Source: Lepeophtheirus salmonis (Eukaryota; Arthropoda; Copepoda; Siphonostomatoida; Caligidae). From it: a stretch of DNA of 64,000 bases. Below, piece after piece: positions 13,070-25,494 of the stretch (position 1 is its first letter; the number at the start of each line of letters is the position of its first letter). The position numbers were made by a program, and so were the translations under genes. The stretch is from contig NC_052133.2 in assembly GCF_016086655.4 (NCBI RefSeq), positions 47,918,383 to 47,982,382 on the forward strand, given 5' to 3'. Below the pieces are notes generated by a model. The model searched no databases. It saw only the letters and a program-made list of their open reading frames with translations, and was not told the origin of the DNA.

Positions 13070-13789
13070 ATATTTATATAGATAATGAGTATGCGCATAA
13101 CACCCAGTTGATAGATTTCATCTGTGTATTTAGTACTAGGGATTTTTTTGGCGCATGGGCCTGAATGTTTAGAGTTCGTATTCGAAATAATTATTATGTT
13201 CTTAGTTCATATGTCGTACTTAAAGTACGACAGCAATGTATACATATACTGGTAGTTAATTTCCTCACCCTTTTGGACGATTGTTTTCCTTTTTGGCCAA
13301 CCGTTTTATTTATTCAGCTGATGTAAAAGTATGAAATAAAATATACAATCAGTTGTGTTAATGTTCTTCTACATTAGCCAACTAAATTTGTTATTTCAAC
13401 CAAGGACATCCCTAATATCTTTCCTTGAATTTCTTTAAAATTCTGGAAAAAATAATATTGCATGCTAAATTTTGTATTTATTATTTCATAATATTATAAG
13501 GTTCTTTTGACTTATTTCATTAAATTAAAAGTTGAGTATATAATTTTGAAGATTCGCTTAAGATAAGAGTTTTTATAGATTTATGGTACAGTGCAAATGA
13601 TGAGAGAAAAAAATGATACACAATGATTCCCTAAACTTAAAAATGAATATGCAATTAGTATAAATTAACCTTCTATAATATAGTAATAAAAGTAAAATAA
13701 GTAATATAGCTGTGGAGAGGCATTAGAACTTAATAATATTCTACATGATGCTGAATCAATTAGTAAATGTCAACAAAATAGTCATAAAT

Positions 13790-13895
13790 TACATCACTAA
13801 ATATATCGACCATCCATATTACATTAAAGTATTGTATTATCCTCTTCTAAATCCTACTCTAAATTCTTCATTTAAAATAATTCAATTCAATGACA
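13790..13895 (+). mobile_element. family A internal fragment
   Basis: 'attgtattatcctc' followed by 'ttcttcatttaaaat' aligns with the right third of the copies at 12504 and 16517. Termini are missing. Confidence 0.6.
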
Positions 13896-16516
13896 TATGT
13901 ATCAATGATGTATGTATTTACTTCTCAGTGCTCTGAATAATAAAACTATTATAGTTATTTGTCTTATAAGTAGAATCAAGAGATTAGACTTTACTTGAAC
14001 TCAAAACATTCGAGTAATAATGATTCACTAAATTTCTAATATCAACTTAAAAGTACAGTAAAAAAATACAGACGATCCGTTCTTATTTGGAGTCATTCAT
14101 AAACCACAATGTTATTTTTCACATAAAGGCCCATGTTAGCTCACGTAGTTATTTTCTTAACCCTCTCACAAGAACCACGTGCTTTTTTGGTTACCCCCTT
14201 AAAAATATTAATTTCCTTCATATTGCATTTAATTTTTTAGATAAGGCTAAGCCTTCTTATGCCCCTTTTAAGAAGTTGTTTCATATTTCGTTTAATGGAT
14301 TATTTTTATAAAACATTTTTTGTCTCATTTTCCTTATTACATCGTTTATCCTATCGAAGGACGTTATTCAAGTCTATGGGGCTTTAAGTTACCTCCTCTG
14401 CTTCTTTCCCAACAAGGATAAACGTGGTTTTAGGCCGGACCCCCCTCGGTGATCAAGTGGTTTGTGAATACCCCCTTAAAAGAAGAGTTGATGTATTCAA
14501 AAGGATAAACCCCATTATTATGCAGAAATAATCAAAAACTCGAAGTGGGCCGAACTCGAAAATGGGTATGTAGTCCTAACTTGACTCGACGCAGAGATGA
14601 AGAAACTCGACCAAACTTGAAAATGTTGACGATATTATTTACTATCTTACTGCCAAATTTTCTGGGGAAAAGTACAATCCCAGTAGCTATATGTAGGTAA
14701 ATGCACTTTTTCTTTAACTTATGAATAATGAAACTATTACAGTTTTTGGTAATTCTTATATGTAGAATCATGAAATTCGTTATGATTATTTTAATCCGTT
14801 TCGAATAGAAAATAATAAGGAAAAGTAAAAGGAGATATTAAAAAACCGACATCCTTCTTCCCCCTCCAAAAAAACCGTTTAAGTAGCACTCAACCCATTT
14901 TTAAATAGAGTATACCTACAACTAGGGCATGTCAAGGATTAAAGTCATGAAAGTGATGATGATGAAGCCATAGAATTGTAGTAGTACCTACCTAATTCAA
15001 TCAGCTTACTACAAACTTAATAAATTTAATCACATATGTCAACACGTTTCTTCTTTTCTTCTTTATATGTAAGCCAAGTAGGGGGAGGGGGAGGATGGGA
15101 TCAACATCATCAATCAGTAAAAAATAAAAGAAGATAATTTAAACTTTTCAAAACAAGCAAACAAAACCACATTCTCATTTGCATAACTAGGTACATACCA
15201 AAGCATTTATTATTTACCTATCCAGCAGCATGTGTACATTGGAGAATCATAATATTTTTATCTATGCTTCCTTCCTTCCCTCGCTGCATGTATCATCCCA
15301 ATGTGGATCCGCACGCTGCTGCTACTCTCTCCACAATGCAATGAAGGCAAATGGAAGTAAACATATTTACATAACATGATTTGAAAATAAAAATGTACAA
15401 AAAAATCATTCATGATAATTTTGATCAGTCCAACTGCTTTAAAATAGTGTTATTGTCGATTCATCGACTCGACCCATACAGTGAGTAGATTTGCAAAGTC
15501 GTAAAAAAACGAGTTTACTTCCTATTTTCATGAGTCGACTTGATTTTTATCAATTAACCTAATAACAACACGTACTCTTTTGGATACTTGACAGGCACTA
15601 AAGTGGAACTTGAGATTTTGAAAAAAAATTATATTTTTAAAATAGCATCAATTCAAAAGTCTTTTGGCCATCGATCTAGAATCTGAGTCCTCCGCCATCT
15701 GTAGGGGAAAAAAGAGTTAAGAAAAAAAAGAAGATTGAGTAGGACTCTAGAGATGATAACGGTGGAAGAATTAGCCACAATAGATGTGAAAAATAGGCAA
15801 GTAATAATACAGAGAGTACACACTAAAAGTATTTGATTGAATATCTATATTAATAAAGGGATGTGTGTCTGCCAAGGCCTCATTTTTGAAAGGAAACTTA
15901 AAATCTTACAACTGAAGGAGTCGTGAAGACTTGATCTACGAAACAACTATATAGCAACAAGCGTGTGTATCCAAATTTCAGCACGTCACTTTCAAGAAGG
16001 AAGGAAAGGGGGAGTACAGCAATGTTACCCTAATAATAAATCCGAAGAATGCCGTGTACTCCCGCTAGTGAATTAATAATCGGACAATGAACATCCGTAG
16101 CTACTTAATTTTCCCATTTGTTTAATTTATAGACTCGAGTCCATCCTTGACGGCAAGAAATTTGGTTCGACTCAAGTCTACAAAACACTAATTTAAAAAT
16201 ATATCAACACTTTGTATATATCTACAGATGTATAGAAAGAGTTTGACAAATAAACCCTATCAAATAGAATCGTTCTCCAACGATAACCAACTTCTTAAAA
16301 GGAAGGGATCATTAATCAGGAAGAGGGGAATGAAATTTGAAGGTGGTAGCTTGTTTAAGGATATAATATGTACAAGCAGAGATTGTTTTTTTTTTTTTTT
16401 TTTTGCTTCTGATTAAGTTGATAAGGGTGGAAAAGATTATATGTATGTACATGAATAGATCCATACAAATAGATCACCATAATGGAAAACAAAATAATTG
16501 TATGTGTATATATGTC
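13896..16516. other. AT-rich non-coding stretch
   Basis: No gene recognised. 15843-15857 carries 'ctatattaataaagg', the same head as the putative Helentron-like elements at 3903 and 54838, but without the minisatellite. 16130-16192 has a family-B-like right terminus (gactcaagtctac...aacacta). Confidence 0.45.
16386..16404 (+). repeat. poly-T tract
   Basis: Nineteen consecutive T. A minus-strand poly-A tail of a retrocopy was considered, but no insert adjoins it. Confidence 0.8.
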
Positions 16517-16876
16517 GTGTGCAGGTTACAACTTGTGTATTGCAATTCTACAAGTAACAATTTTTTATTTAATTACAAAATTTGTCGGTCATTCTAATAA
16601 CCAACTATTTATTGATACTTTAATACATCAATAATAACACGATTTATTATTTATTTAAGAGTTATATCCCTGCGGGTATTTGAACTTTATAATGTGTCAC
16701 AGAATACTTATATTTTAGTAATCTGTATTAAAATAGTCAAACATTACAGCATTAATCGATCATACATGGAATATTCAATTATAGCATTATCCTTATTTCC
16801 TTCATTTAAAATTATTCATCTCATTTTATGGTTGTAACTTGTATGATTTGCTTATACTAGTTACAACTTGTACACA
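16517..16876 (+). mobile_element. family A inverted-repeat element, near-complete
   Basis: The left end (gtgtgcaggttacaacttgt) is the imperfect inverse of the right end (tagttacaacttgtacaca). Both ends contain a second, inner copy of the same word (ctacaagtaacaat; gttgtaacttgtatga). The interior aligns with 12504-12890 throughout, including 'gtcacagaatacttatattt' versus 'gctacagattagttatattt'. About 360 bp, non-coding. Confidence 0.8.
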
Positions 16877-17214
16877 ACATATATAAATAATTATATAGCA
16901 AACTATTATACATAAAAACAAGGGATACACCCATACTAGCTTTAAGGACGATTGCAATACTCATTCCAGTCCTAATATGAAACTACTCAAAAATGAATCA
17001 AAACCTAATTATTGAATTTAAAGATATGGAAAATTCTTGTTCCGAGTCATTGTTCAGTGAAAAGTGTATTAATGACAATGACATCAGTTCGATAATTATA
17101 ATTTATAAAAAAGCAAGTTCCAAATAATTAAATAAGCTCACGCTGTCACAAGGGTTGTCAATGTCGAAACATGCATATGAAAATAATGGGAGTGAATGTT
17201 AATAGATTAAAAGG

Positions 17215-17236
17215 TTTTTTTTTTTTTTTTTTTTTT
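17215..17236 (+). repeat. poly-T tract
   Basis: Twenty-two consecutive T just left of the family B element at 17285. Confidence 0.8.
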
Positions 17237-17284
17237 AAATCATTGAAATGGTTCATATTAAAATACTTAGTAATATTAGCCTAA

Positions 17285-17397
17285 TAATGTTGAGGCTCGT
17301 TTCCTTATTATTTGATTTTTTCTAAACCGCCCTGAGCCGATATTTCGAAGGGAAAAAATGTCATTTCCAAACCGAAAACTAAGACTAGTATATATGC
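17285..17397. mobile_element. family B element, internally deleted (113 bp)
   Basis: It begins taatgttgaggctcg and ends ccgaaaactaagacta, matching both family B termini. The centre is shorter than in other copies. The 77-residue minus-strand open frame over it is not considered real. Confidence 0.65.
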
Positions 17398-18234
17398 AAT
17401 ATTTAGGATTTTGTAGAATTGGCAGTTTTAAGCTGATTCTTATCGATATCAATTTATTTCGTGGAAACATAAAAACAAATAGCAAAATAATGGAAGTGAA
17501 TGCACCCAAGAATTGGTTGTTTTTTCCATTAAAATAGCACTGATTATTATTCTATGGTGTCAAGGATAGAAGAAGAGCTAAGAATCACGCATATATACTA
17601 TTGTACATATTTGCATTAAATTACAAGACTTACAAAAGATAATTTTGGTATTATCAAAAAATCTTACTATTTCAAAAAACATTTTCTTTTCTTTTTTGTG
17701 GTAAGTCGTGATAAAAAAAGGCCTTTTCATCACTCATTTTAATTAAATAGATTAATCTAAAATGCGAGTATTCCAAGGCTGTTTTATGAATCATTATTAC
17801 ATTACTTCACATACATACATCAGAAGACACTAATAAAACTTATGAATCTCATTATTTATAAATTTATTTTGCCTTCGTGTAAAAAGATCCTCTCTGCTCA
17901 TATTTCAAAAATTGAATTATCACTGGCTGTGTTCAATTAAAGTTTATATTGAACTGTATTCAAAAATTTGTCAATACTCCTGTTATTGTGGCCTTTATCA
18001 ATCTAATAATATTTTTTATGGCAATTTTCTAGTTATAACAATATTATTCTTATATTAAGGGTTTACTAAACTTTGTAGTCGGGCAAGGTTAGAAAGTTTT
18101 TCAGGAGCCATTTTATGCAAATATATATCCAAAAGATGACAAACATTCTTCCCCAAAATTTGATGGAACTAAAAATTTGTTGGACTCTTGCATATGGCAA
18201 TTGGAAAACTATGTATGAATGTTGAATGGACAAA

Positions 18235-18320
18235 TAGGTTGAAAATATTATGTAGATCTTTGATAGCACATGGTTTTTAAATGAAGTTTTTTTTTGGGGA
18301 ACATTCCATTTATGTGTGTA
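18235..18320 (+). repeat. direct repeat, copy 1
   Basis: 'gaaaatatt...tgatagcacatgg' and then 'gaagtttttttttgggg...cattccattt' recur at 19030-19112. The copies are about 800 bp apart in the same orientation. Family not recognised. Confidence 0.7.
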
Positions 18321-18702
18321 TTTTACATACATACATCGTTCTTATAAACCCAATTGCAAATACCTAAAAGATCTTTTTCATAAGGAAAAACACGTGTTAG
18401 GAAATGGATATAAAGAAAAATACGATCGATTCTTACATATGACTACTAGAAAAACTAACTATCTTACAACACAGGGTTACCCTAATACTAACATGAAAAT
18501 GTACACTGAACATATTTTTTAGTCAGCTATCAATTTTTCTACCATTCTTCCGCTCTTCACGTTGATTGGTTAAATTTATAATTAGCTATTTTTAACACTA
18601 GAAGCATCGTTCACACCACAATGTACCAAGAGGTCAATTTGACGTTTCAATTAAAATATGTATTTATAATAAAGTAATTGATGCATTTTAACTACTATAA
18701 CA

Positions 18703-18735
18703 AGGGTTGTCAACCTTTTTCTAATGCATTACAAT
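18703..18735 (+). mobile_element. possible hAT-like terminus
   Basis: CAAGGGTTGTCAACCTTTTT resembles hAT-type termini (CAGGGGTNGNCAACC). No partner end found nearby. It lies between the two direct repeats of 18235 and 19030. Confidence 0.3.
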
Positions 18736-19029
18736 AAAAAAATGTCATTCAGTAAATACAAACACCAAAGCAACAGAATGAACAAATATCCATCAAGATG
18801 CAATCTGATGTTTCTTGTTAGTGTCATCTTTATTTTCCTGCTTTTTCTACAAAATTGCCTAATACTACTCATTAATAAAACAATAAAAGACATAAGATAA
18901 CAGCTACAGGAAACCCATCCTTTGTATGCTAAATTAAGGCATACTTCTAGTGTAAAACTATAAAAAATTATCTGGTATTGCAAGAATAATAGTTCAAGAA
19001 TAACTATGTGACAAATCAAGGACTATTTC

Positions 19030-19112
19030 AAAATAGATAGAAAATATTGTGTCGTTGATAGCACATGGAAGGAAGTTTTTTTTTTTTGGGAGGAGGAGGC
19101 ATTCCATTTGAT
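19030..19112 (+). repeat. direct repeat, copy 2
   Basis: Second copy of the 18235-18320 sequence, with a longer T tract and a GGA expansion, followed by an (AT)n run at 19113-19129. Confidence 0.7.
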
Positions 19113-19989
19113 ATATATATATATATATTACGATCTACTTGCATGTCAAAGTTGAAAGTCGTATTTTATGCATTTATGTATGTAGGGGAGAGAAAAAGAA
19201 ACAAATCTTCATACTATTTGTAAGATAAGTCACGCCATTGGAGGAGTTAGAAGGGTTGTGGGGTGGGAATAGAGTATTGCTGTTACTTGCTATCAAAATT
19301 TATTTCATACTCCCATCTTACTATCAACATCATACTTTTAAAAAAACCTCTCTTTTTCTAACTCAACTCTTCCAACATCTTAAGAAAACAAAAAATTAAT
19401 TGTCCAAGGTCAAAAAATACAACTCACTTCTTCATCCATTTGTGTATACATAATTGAGAGGACATACACATTACACATGCTCCCCTTATGAAGGTACATT
19501 TACCTACAATATACGAACATACATAGGGGGCGGGATACATAATATATATTATTCATTAAAATAATAATATTAAAGGGATGATAAGATGAGGATGATCATT
19601 CCACCTGATACAACTAGGAAAATGTGCCATGTGTATGTATTAGTTTTCGGTCTGAGATTTTTGTTAGGTCAAAGTTCAGTCTAGATCACTTTTAAAGAAG
19701 ATGAATTTCTTCTTTTTACCAGCTGATTGATATTTGTATTAAGTAATTTTCTTAGCGATACTCTATGTATCCACTAAGAGCCTTGAATATTACTCCGTAA
19801 CAAACTATGAAGCTTCCATGAATTTACCCTTTCAACTGAATTAACAAGCTAAAATCTGCTGAAGAGAAAAAAAGTTGCGAAAGACACAAAAAATGATAGA
19901 ATAACGTCATCTTTGGTATCATAAAAAGCGACATCTTGGGTGGAGGGGGCATAAATCAGTCGCATTTCATCACTTTCTTTTTATGTCTT

Positions 19990-20070
19990 CGACCAAACTA
20001 ATTCGGTCCATGACATAAGTCTTTTTCATTAGAAAAAAAAAATCGGTCTCGGACCGAGTCACACTACTAA
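19990..20070. mobile_element. family B right terminus
   Basis: 'attcggtccatgacataa' precedes 'atcggtctcggaccgagtc' and 'acactacta', as at 13035-13069. The left end is uncertain; a candidate lies near 19640 (tagttttcggtctgagattt). Confidence 0.6.
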
Positions 20071-20619
20071 TAAGTATGTATGTATATCCATTTTAGAATG
20101 AATCAACTCAGCGGGATCAATGATGCGATTCCTATGTACACATGTGTATATTGTCAAAAAGGACCTTGTGTGTCACATCATTCATGAGGATCGTAATCAT
20201 GAAGATGAAAAAATATCTATGAGTATATAATCCTTTATATGTATGTACTATTTATTATTAACTCCAACACAACGAATTGATTATAGCCTTTTACAAATAA
20301 TGAGTCCGTACGTAGGCACAACAATGGTTTAACCATCTTTTACATAACATACATATAGGTAATTCAATAATAAAGGTCGCCTCATCCCTGAGGGGAAGGT
20401 AATTCAATGATATATATATATATATGGAAAATGTCAAAAATTATTCTCAATTCCATGTACAAATATTGATACTTTATAAAGTATAATATACATATTAGTG
20501 TTGATATTCCTTCCAAGACAAAAAATGTTATCCGTAATAATATGTACTTGCAAATTAAAGACGTTTTTCCTTTTTTATTTATTCAATTAGTTATTTATGT
20601 ATACTAGCGGTAGTAAATG

Positions 20620-21095
20620 GCATTGCTATGAGTAATTAGGCGTTGACGAACAGATAAGCTTTGCTATACCTTCCATACAAATCATTAGTGTTACTCTCCA
20701 TTTTTCATGAGCACACTTAGGTGTTCTTTCCACAAGAATCTAATAACAATAATAACAGATTCAAAAAATGAAATACAACTTTATTCAGGTTCATAAAAAC
20801 AACAAAACTAGCAAGCTAAAGAATGCTTAATATTAACAACACTAAATATAAGTACCCCTTTTTCTTTTTTAATATAACGTGATGATTAACAGAGCACTCC
20901 CTGACTGAGCTGTAGATACACACGCTCGCTGCTAAACCTGCTTATTTTATATAATGTACTTCCCTTTTCTTTTCTTTTTTTAATATGAGCTTTAGCTAGA
21001 CATGAATTATCATCTCATTTTATTAAACTCGTCTTTTGTATAAAAGGCCTACGAGATTTCCTTCAGTTTTTATAAACCGTTTTTATGCAATACAT
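20620..21095 (+). repeat. family D repeat, long forward copy
   Basis: Shares an alternative head with 28030 (ggcgttgacgaacagataag, 'ctttgctat'), then 'agtgttactctccattttt' and 'atgagcacac'. It ends with 'ctacgagatttccttcag' and 'accgtttttatgcaatac', matching 28290-28335. Total alignable length exceeds 300 bp with indels. Non-coding. Confidence 0.65.
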
Positions 21096-21774
21096 ATATA
21101 CTCCACTTTCTTAATAAATATCTGAAGCATCTTGTATGACTAAATACACTATCGACATTTTTAGGAAAAATTCAAAAACCGACAGTAAGAACCAGTTCAC
21201 TAAACAGAGTATTTTACGGTTAAACAAGGTCCAATGGGTTTTTTAGATCTACAAAAAAAATTCTACTAATTCAATCCTGATATTTTATATTAAGCTGTCA
21301 AGTTATATTGTAACATTGCATCCATTGTTTATTATCCTCATTATCTAATAATGGATCTACTAGTGGCTCAAAATTCTTTTCAAAAAACATGATGCAAATT
21401 GACTAGCAGATCATCCCACTTTTTTTCCAAAAATGTACTTGCACAAATCCGCTACTTTTTATTAATGTTTATGAATTGAAAAGTACTCAAATAACAAATA
21501 ACAGCTATGCTGGTAAACATGTATTTATGTGTGAAAGTATATAACTTCCTTATTAAAGAAATATATTTTTACTAGTTACACAGGTCAACATCGATCCCTA
21601 TACGTAGTTAAACACTAAACGTAATTTTAAAGAAGAACTAAACAAGTAAAAGTTCTGGTATACATAGCAAATAATTATACAAGCAAAGTCGTAAAAATTC
21701 AATAAAATATGATGCCTAACTAAAACGTTATAGTCAAAAAAACTTGTTATTAAATGCTTAGTAGCTTAACCGTT

Positions 21775-21838
21775 AAGGGCCGGTCATAAGACTGGACTGA
21801 CCCGAAGAAATTGGGACTGACACATCAATAAATACTAG
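21775..21838 (-). mobile_element. family C terminus
   Basis: Reverse strand reads tagtatttattgatgtgtc, 'cttcgggtcagtccagtc' and 'gaccggccc', matching the family C left end. Confidence 0.55.
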
Positions 21839-22064
21839 GGTTTACTGTACATACTGTGTTTCTTGCAAATCCTTCAAGATAATAAATGATAGAATACATA
21901 TTTATAACAGAATTTTTTTTTTTCATGATAGGGGAAGAAGAAATGTTGTCATGTTAGTCACACACAGATATTATACATATATACATTCCAGGAGTCATAT
22001 TTTCATATTTAAAAAAAAATTATATTTAGTATACTGACTAATAAAATAAAAATAAGAGGGTGGA

Positions 22065-22086
22065 TTTTTTTTTTTTTTTTTTTTTT
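22065..22086 (+). repeat. poly-T tract
   Basis: Twenty-two consecutive T. Confidence 0.8.
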
Positions 22087-22574
22087 GAGCATAGTTCTCA
22101 AGAATGAAGGAAAAGCACTAAGCATTTCCCGAGTTTAACCAAAATGATTTATTCTCTCATGCCACCAGATGGTGGTGTGTTAAAATTCACTTTCTTGAGA
22201 CATGGGAAGAATGGATAAAAAGGAATAATAATATTATATGTAAAGGAGGCAAAAATCATTGATTTATTTGATTTATCTTAAAATAAATATATATTTTTGA
22301 GAATTATTTCCTTGTCAATTTGTTCAATTTTTTTCTTCTTTTTCCTTAAAAAAATCTTTATTTGATCATGGCATATTTATGCATATATAGAATAGACATA
22401 TAAATATGATATTGAATATTTTAACATTACTAAAGAAAACTTTATTTTTCTTATACAAAAATCCAAAAATATAATCATCAAACTATGTAAGAGTAAACAA
22501 AAAATATCATAAAATGATAGTTTAAAGAGGTTCCATATATTAAAAAATATGCAGCAGATGTACGTAGGATATTT

Positions 22575-22625
22575 TAGTGTTGAGACTCGGTCCAAGATAG
22601 ATTTTTTCCCAGTTCGTTCTTAATT
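22575..22625 (+). mobile_element. family B left terminus
   Basis: tagtgttgagactcggtcc is the best-preserved copy of this terminus in the window. The right end is not found; sequence diverges after about 50 bp. Confidence 0.65.
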
Positions 22626-22667
22626 GATTTTTTATAACAATTATAAAATAAGATTCATTTTTTAACT

Positions 22668-22868
22668 ATGAATGTTAAAATTAAGAACGCGGATTTTCAT
22701 ATTACCTATCGTGTAGATGATCCCTTGAACTTTGGAGATAAGGAACTCAAGCTTCATTGGTTATTGCACATTGATGAGATTTTGAAAAGGAGATACAAGG
22801 GGCTCATCTTGACATTGTATGCTCTTCGGCATATAAATGAGGGGAAGGAGTTGTGGGGAGATCGTTAA
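22668..22868 (+). other. unrecognised 66-codon open frame
   Basis: An ATG-to-stop frame of 66 codons that is less AT-biased than its surroundings. It is hydrophilic with mixed charge and has no signal peptide or membrane segment. The C-terminal stretch ALRHINEGKEL resembles the closing motif of SET domains (A-x-R-x-I-x-x-G-E-E-L), but the upstream NHSCxPN signature is absent and no splice sites are obvious. It starts 43 bp after a family B terminus, so it may be a captured or decayed fragment. Function not assigned. Confidence 0.2.
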
Positions 22869-23489
22869 TTTTGCTACAAATATTTATGCATCTTGAAGAT
22901 TATTCGAAATTTATGTTTAATATTTACTGTTGTATCTCACCTATAGATCTGAAGAAGAAAAATGAAAAATACTGAAGAAATAAAGAAAGTAGTGTATATA
23001 AGGACAAAGGAATTGTGCATTTAGGATCATGAGTTTATTTCCAAAGGACTCATTGAACAATGGCACCCTATTTACAGTAATGATCTTAGTTGATCCTTGA
23101 ATATATGTAAACAACTCCATCGATAAAAAGATAAAAGTTTCATAAGACAAGATTCAAGGTTAAGTTGTAACCTATAATATAAAAGGCGGCTAATATATCA
23201 TATGGCAAAATCTCCAAGAACCTAAATTATCAGAGGCAAAAAGGTTCCCGCCAAATTAACAAGGATCTGACACGTGGATAATAGAAAAAGAAGTAAGAAG
23301 AGGTTTATTTCTCTCTTTCTGACCCATGACACGCCCGTTCTTCGAAATCCTCTCAATAATAATAATAATAAAGAGCAACAAAGTGGCCATTTTTATGAAA
23401 GTAGATGAACGGGTTTCTCAGAATAATTCTCTGATCTACAAAACAAAGATTCACGTTCACCCTATGTTTCTATAGAGGAACTTCTATAA

Positions 23490-23557
23490 ATGACTGAATT
23501 AGTTCGGTCAAACAAAAATAATCTGTTCTAAGATTTCCAGACCAAACCTCAACACTA
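23490..23557 (+). mobile_element. family B right terminus
   Basis: 'tagttcggtcaaac', then 'gatttccagaccaaacc' and 'tcaacacta', as at the right end of 45686-45930. Confidence 0.6.
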
Positions 23558-25301
23558 GTATATAGATATATACTTAGAAGGAGAATCAAACAACCATCAA
23601 TTGATTTCTCATTACAAATTACCACCTCATTTCTAACCCGTCCCTCATTCAAATACATAAAATATCATAGTATACCTTTTTTATCTTCCTCCCTAACGTT
23701 CATTCCCCACCAAAGAACAAACGAGAGAGATTAAAGAAAGAAAATGTAAGAAAAACAATATTTCCATACGTTATTTTTTATTTTATTTTTTGTGTGAGAG
23801 TCTCATTATAATAATACATATTCTAATCTCATCGTTTGAACTCTCAGTCATGCGTGTCACACACATTATCAGGAAACCGCGTGTGACACATTAAAAACTA
23901 AAACTGATGAATATCAAATATATGAATGATAGATAGATAGCAATCAAACTAGAGAAATTGGCGAGTGATATGACACTATGGGTCTACAATTTTTTTAGGA
24001 TGACTTCTAAGTTAAATTGAAACAAGGGATTATCTCAAAAATATTGATGAAATGAATATGTGACTTGGTGACCTCTCAAACACACAAGATATTTAGGTAT
24101 AATAAATCAATACACAGGCCTTGAGTTTGAAACTCCGTCTCTAAATCATAACTAATATTTATTGATAATTATCTGTTTAGAAATCAAATACCCTATATGG
24201 ACATTTTAAAATTGTTCAAGAGAGATTATAAAGCAATTTGTTGCTCTTTAAAATTTATATTATTACTAGTAAATCAAAGATTCATATTATTAAATTGATT
24301 CAGCCTCTAATAATAAAGAGTAATGAAAAGAAATATTTTTATGTATTGTTCAAGGAAGTCCTTCAAATTTGACCGGATAGAACATTTTTATCTAAAATAA
24401 CAATAAAATATCAAATAATCTCAAACCTTTAGGTAGAAGTTCCATAATAATGAACATAAAAAATATGAATGTTCAGAGAGTAAACAACTAAATATAGAGT
24501 TGATAATGTATGATTATTTTCTAGATTTTTGTGTGAAGCTTGTCGTACATTCGCAATGATAAAACTTCTACACATCGTCCCATACTTATTTGAATAAGAA
24601 GAGATGATAAGGGTATACTGTTGCAACTAAGTATGTACGTACAATATGAATAAATATAAGGACCGTGGAGTGACTAAATAAGTACAGACATCAGATTATA
24701 TCTATACATATGTGCACAAAGAGGTAAGTGAATGATCGGATAAGAGAGAGATGCTTTAAATACGTAGTATACCTATTCACCATTCTTTTTTAAAACAATA
24801 GTAGAATAACACATGGGAAGAAAAGAGAGAGGGGGGAGAAGTATATCAAGTACATACAACAAACATTCATAATAAAAAACACTTCAGGGACAGTCTTTAA
24901 AGGCTATTAAGCGGAACGCAATTAAGGACAATACATCTTTTTATTAAAAATAACTTGGAATACGTGGTTTTGTATTTTCCTTGTATATTTTAAAATGAGG
25001 AACAACCCCTAGGTAGACATAGTATGAGTGTCAATTTAATACCCCTCATTTTTTTGCAGGTGAGAAGACCGGAAGTTTAAAAAAATATTCACTATCTGAT
25101 AATAATATCAAATATTATAACTAGGATTTTTTTGGTTCTTAATATGAAACCCAGTAAACATTGGCGTAATAATGTGAGCCATATTTAAGTAGACAGCAGC
25201 GCAAGGTTCGCTATTAGCTAGCATGCATGCACATCGTTATTTAGCCATTAGGTGACTCTCACTAATACATTTATTTTTTATGTTCGGCATTCAATTTCTA
25301 A
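23558..25301. other. AT-rich non-coding stretch
   Basis: No gene recognised. 23928-23940 is a short (GATA)n. 24366-24402 (aaatttgaccggatagaaca, then tttttatct) recurs at about 38395-38420. Confidence 0.45.
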
Positions 25302-25494
25302 TAGTGCTGTATCAGTCTTTATTTATTCAGCCCAGTCTTAGAACCGGTCCTATCACTAACAGAACTGATAAAAAAAAATTGAGTGATTTCTTCAAGAACA
25401 TAAATTTTAAGTTTTAAAACTGAAATGGACCGGGTTGAGACTAAACTGGACGGGATTATAGTCTTCAGTCCTAAATAAGGACAAACACAATAGT
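25302..25494. mobile_element. family C inverted-repeat element, 193 bp
   Basis: The left end tagtgctgtatcagtc-tttattta is matched by the inverse of the right end, taaataaggacaaacacaatag. Internal 'gaaccggtcc' and 'tggaccgggttgagac' are mirror-related. Non-coding. The longest copy of this family here. Confidence 0.7.

Noticed and set aside
18729..19019. A 96-residue hydrophobic minus-strand protein resembling a membrane protein
   Set aside because: Hydrophobicity follows from A-rich plus-strand sequence (TTN codons). No homology recognised, and it lies between direct repeats.
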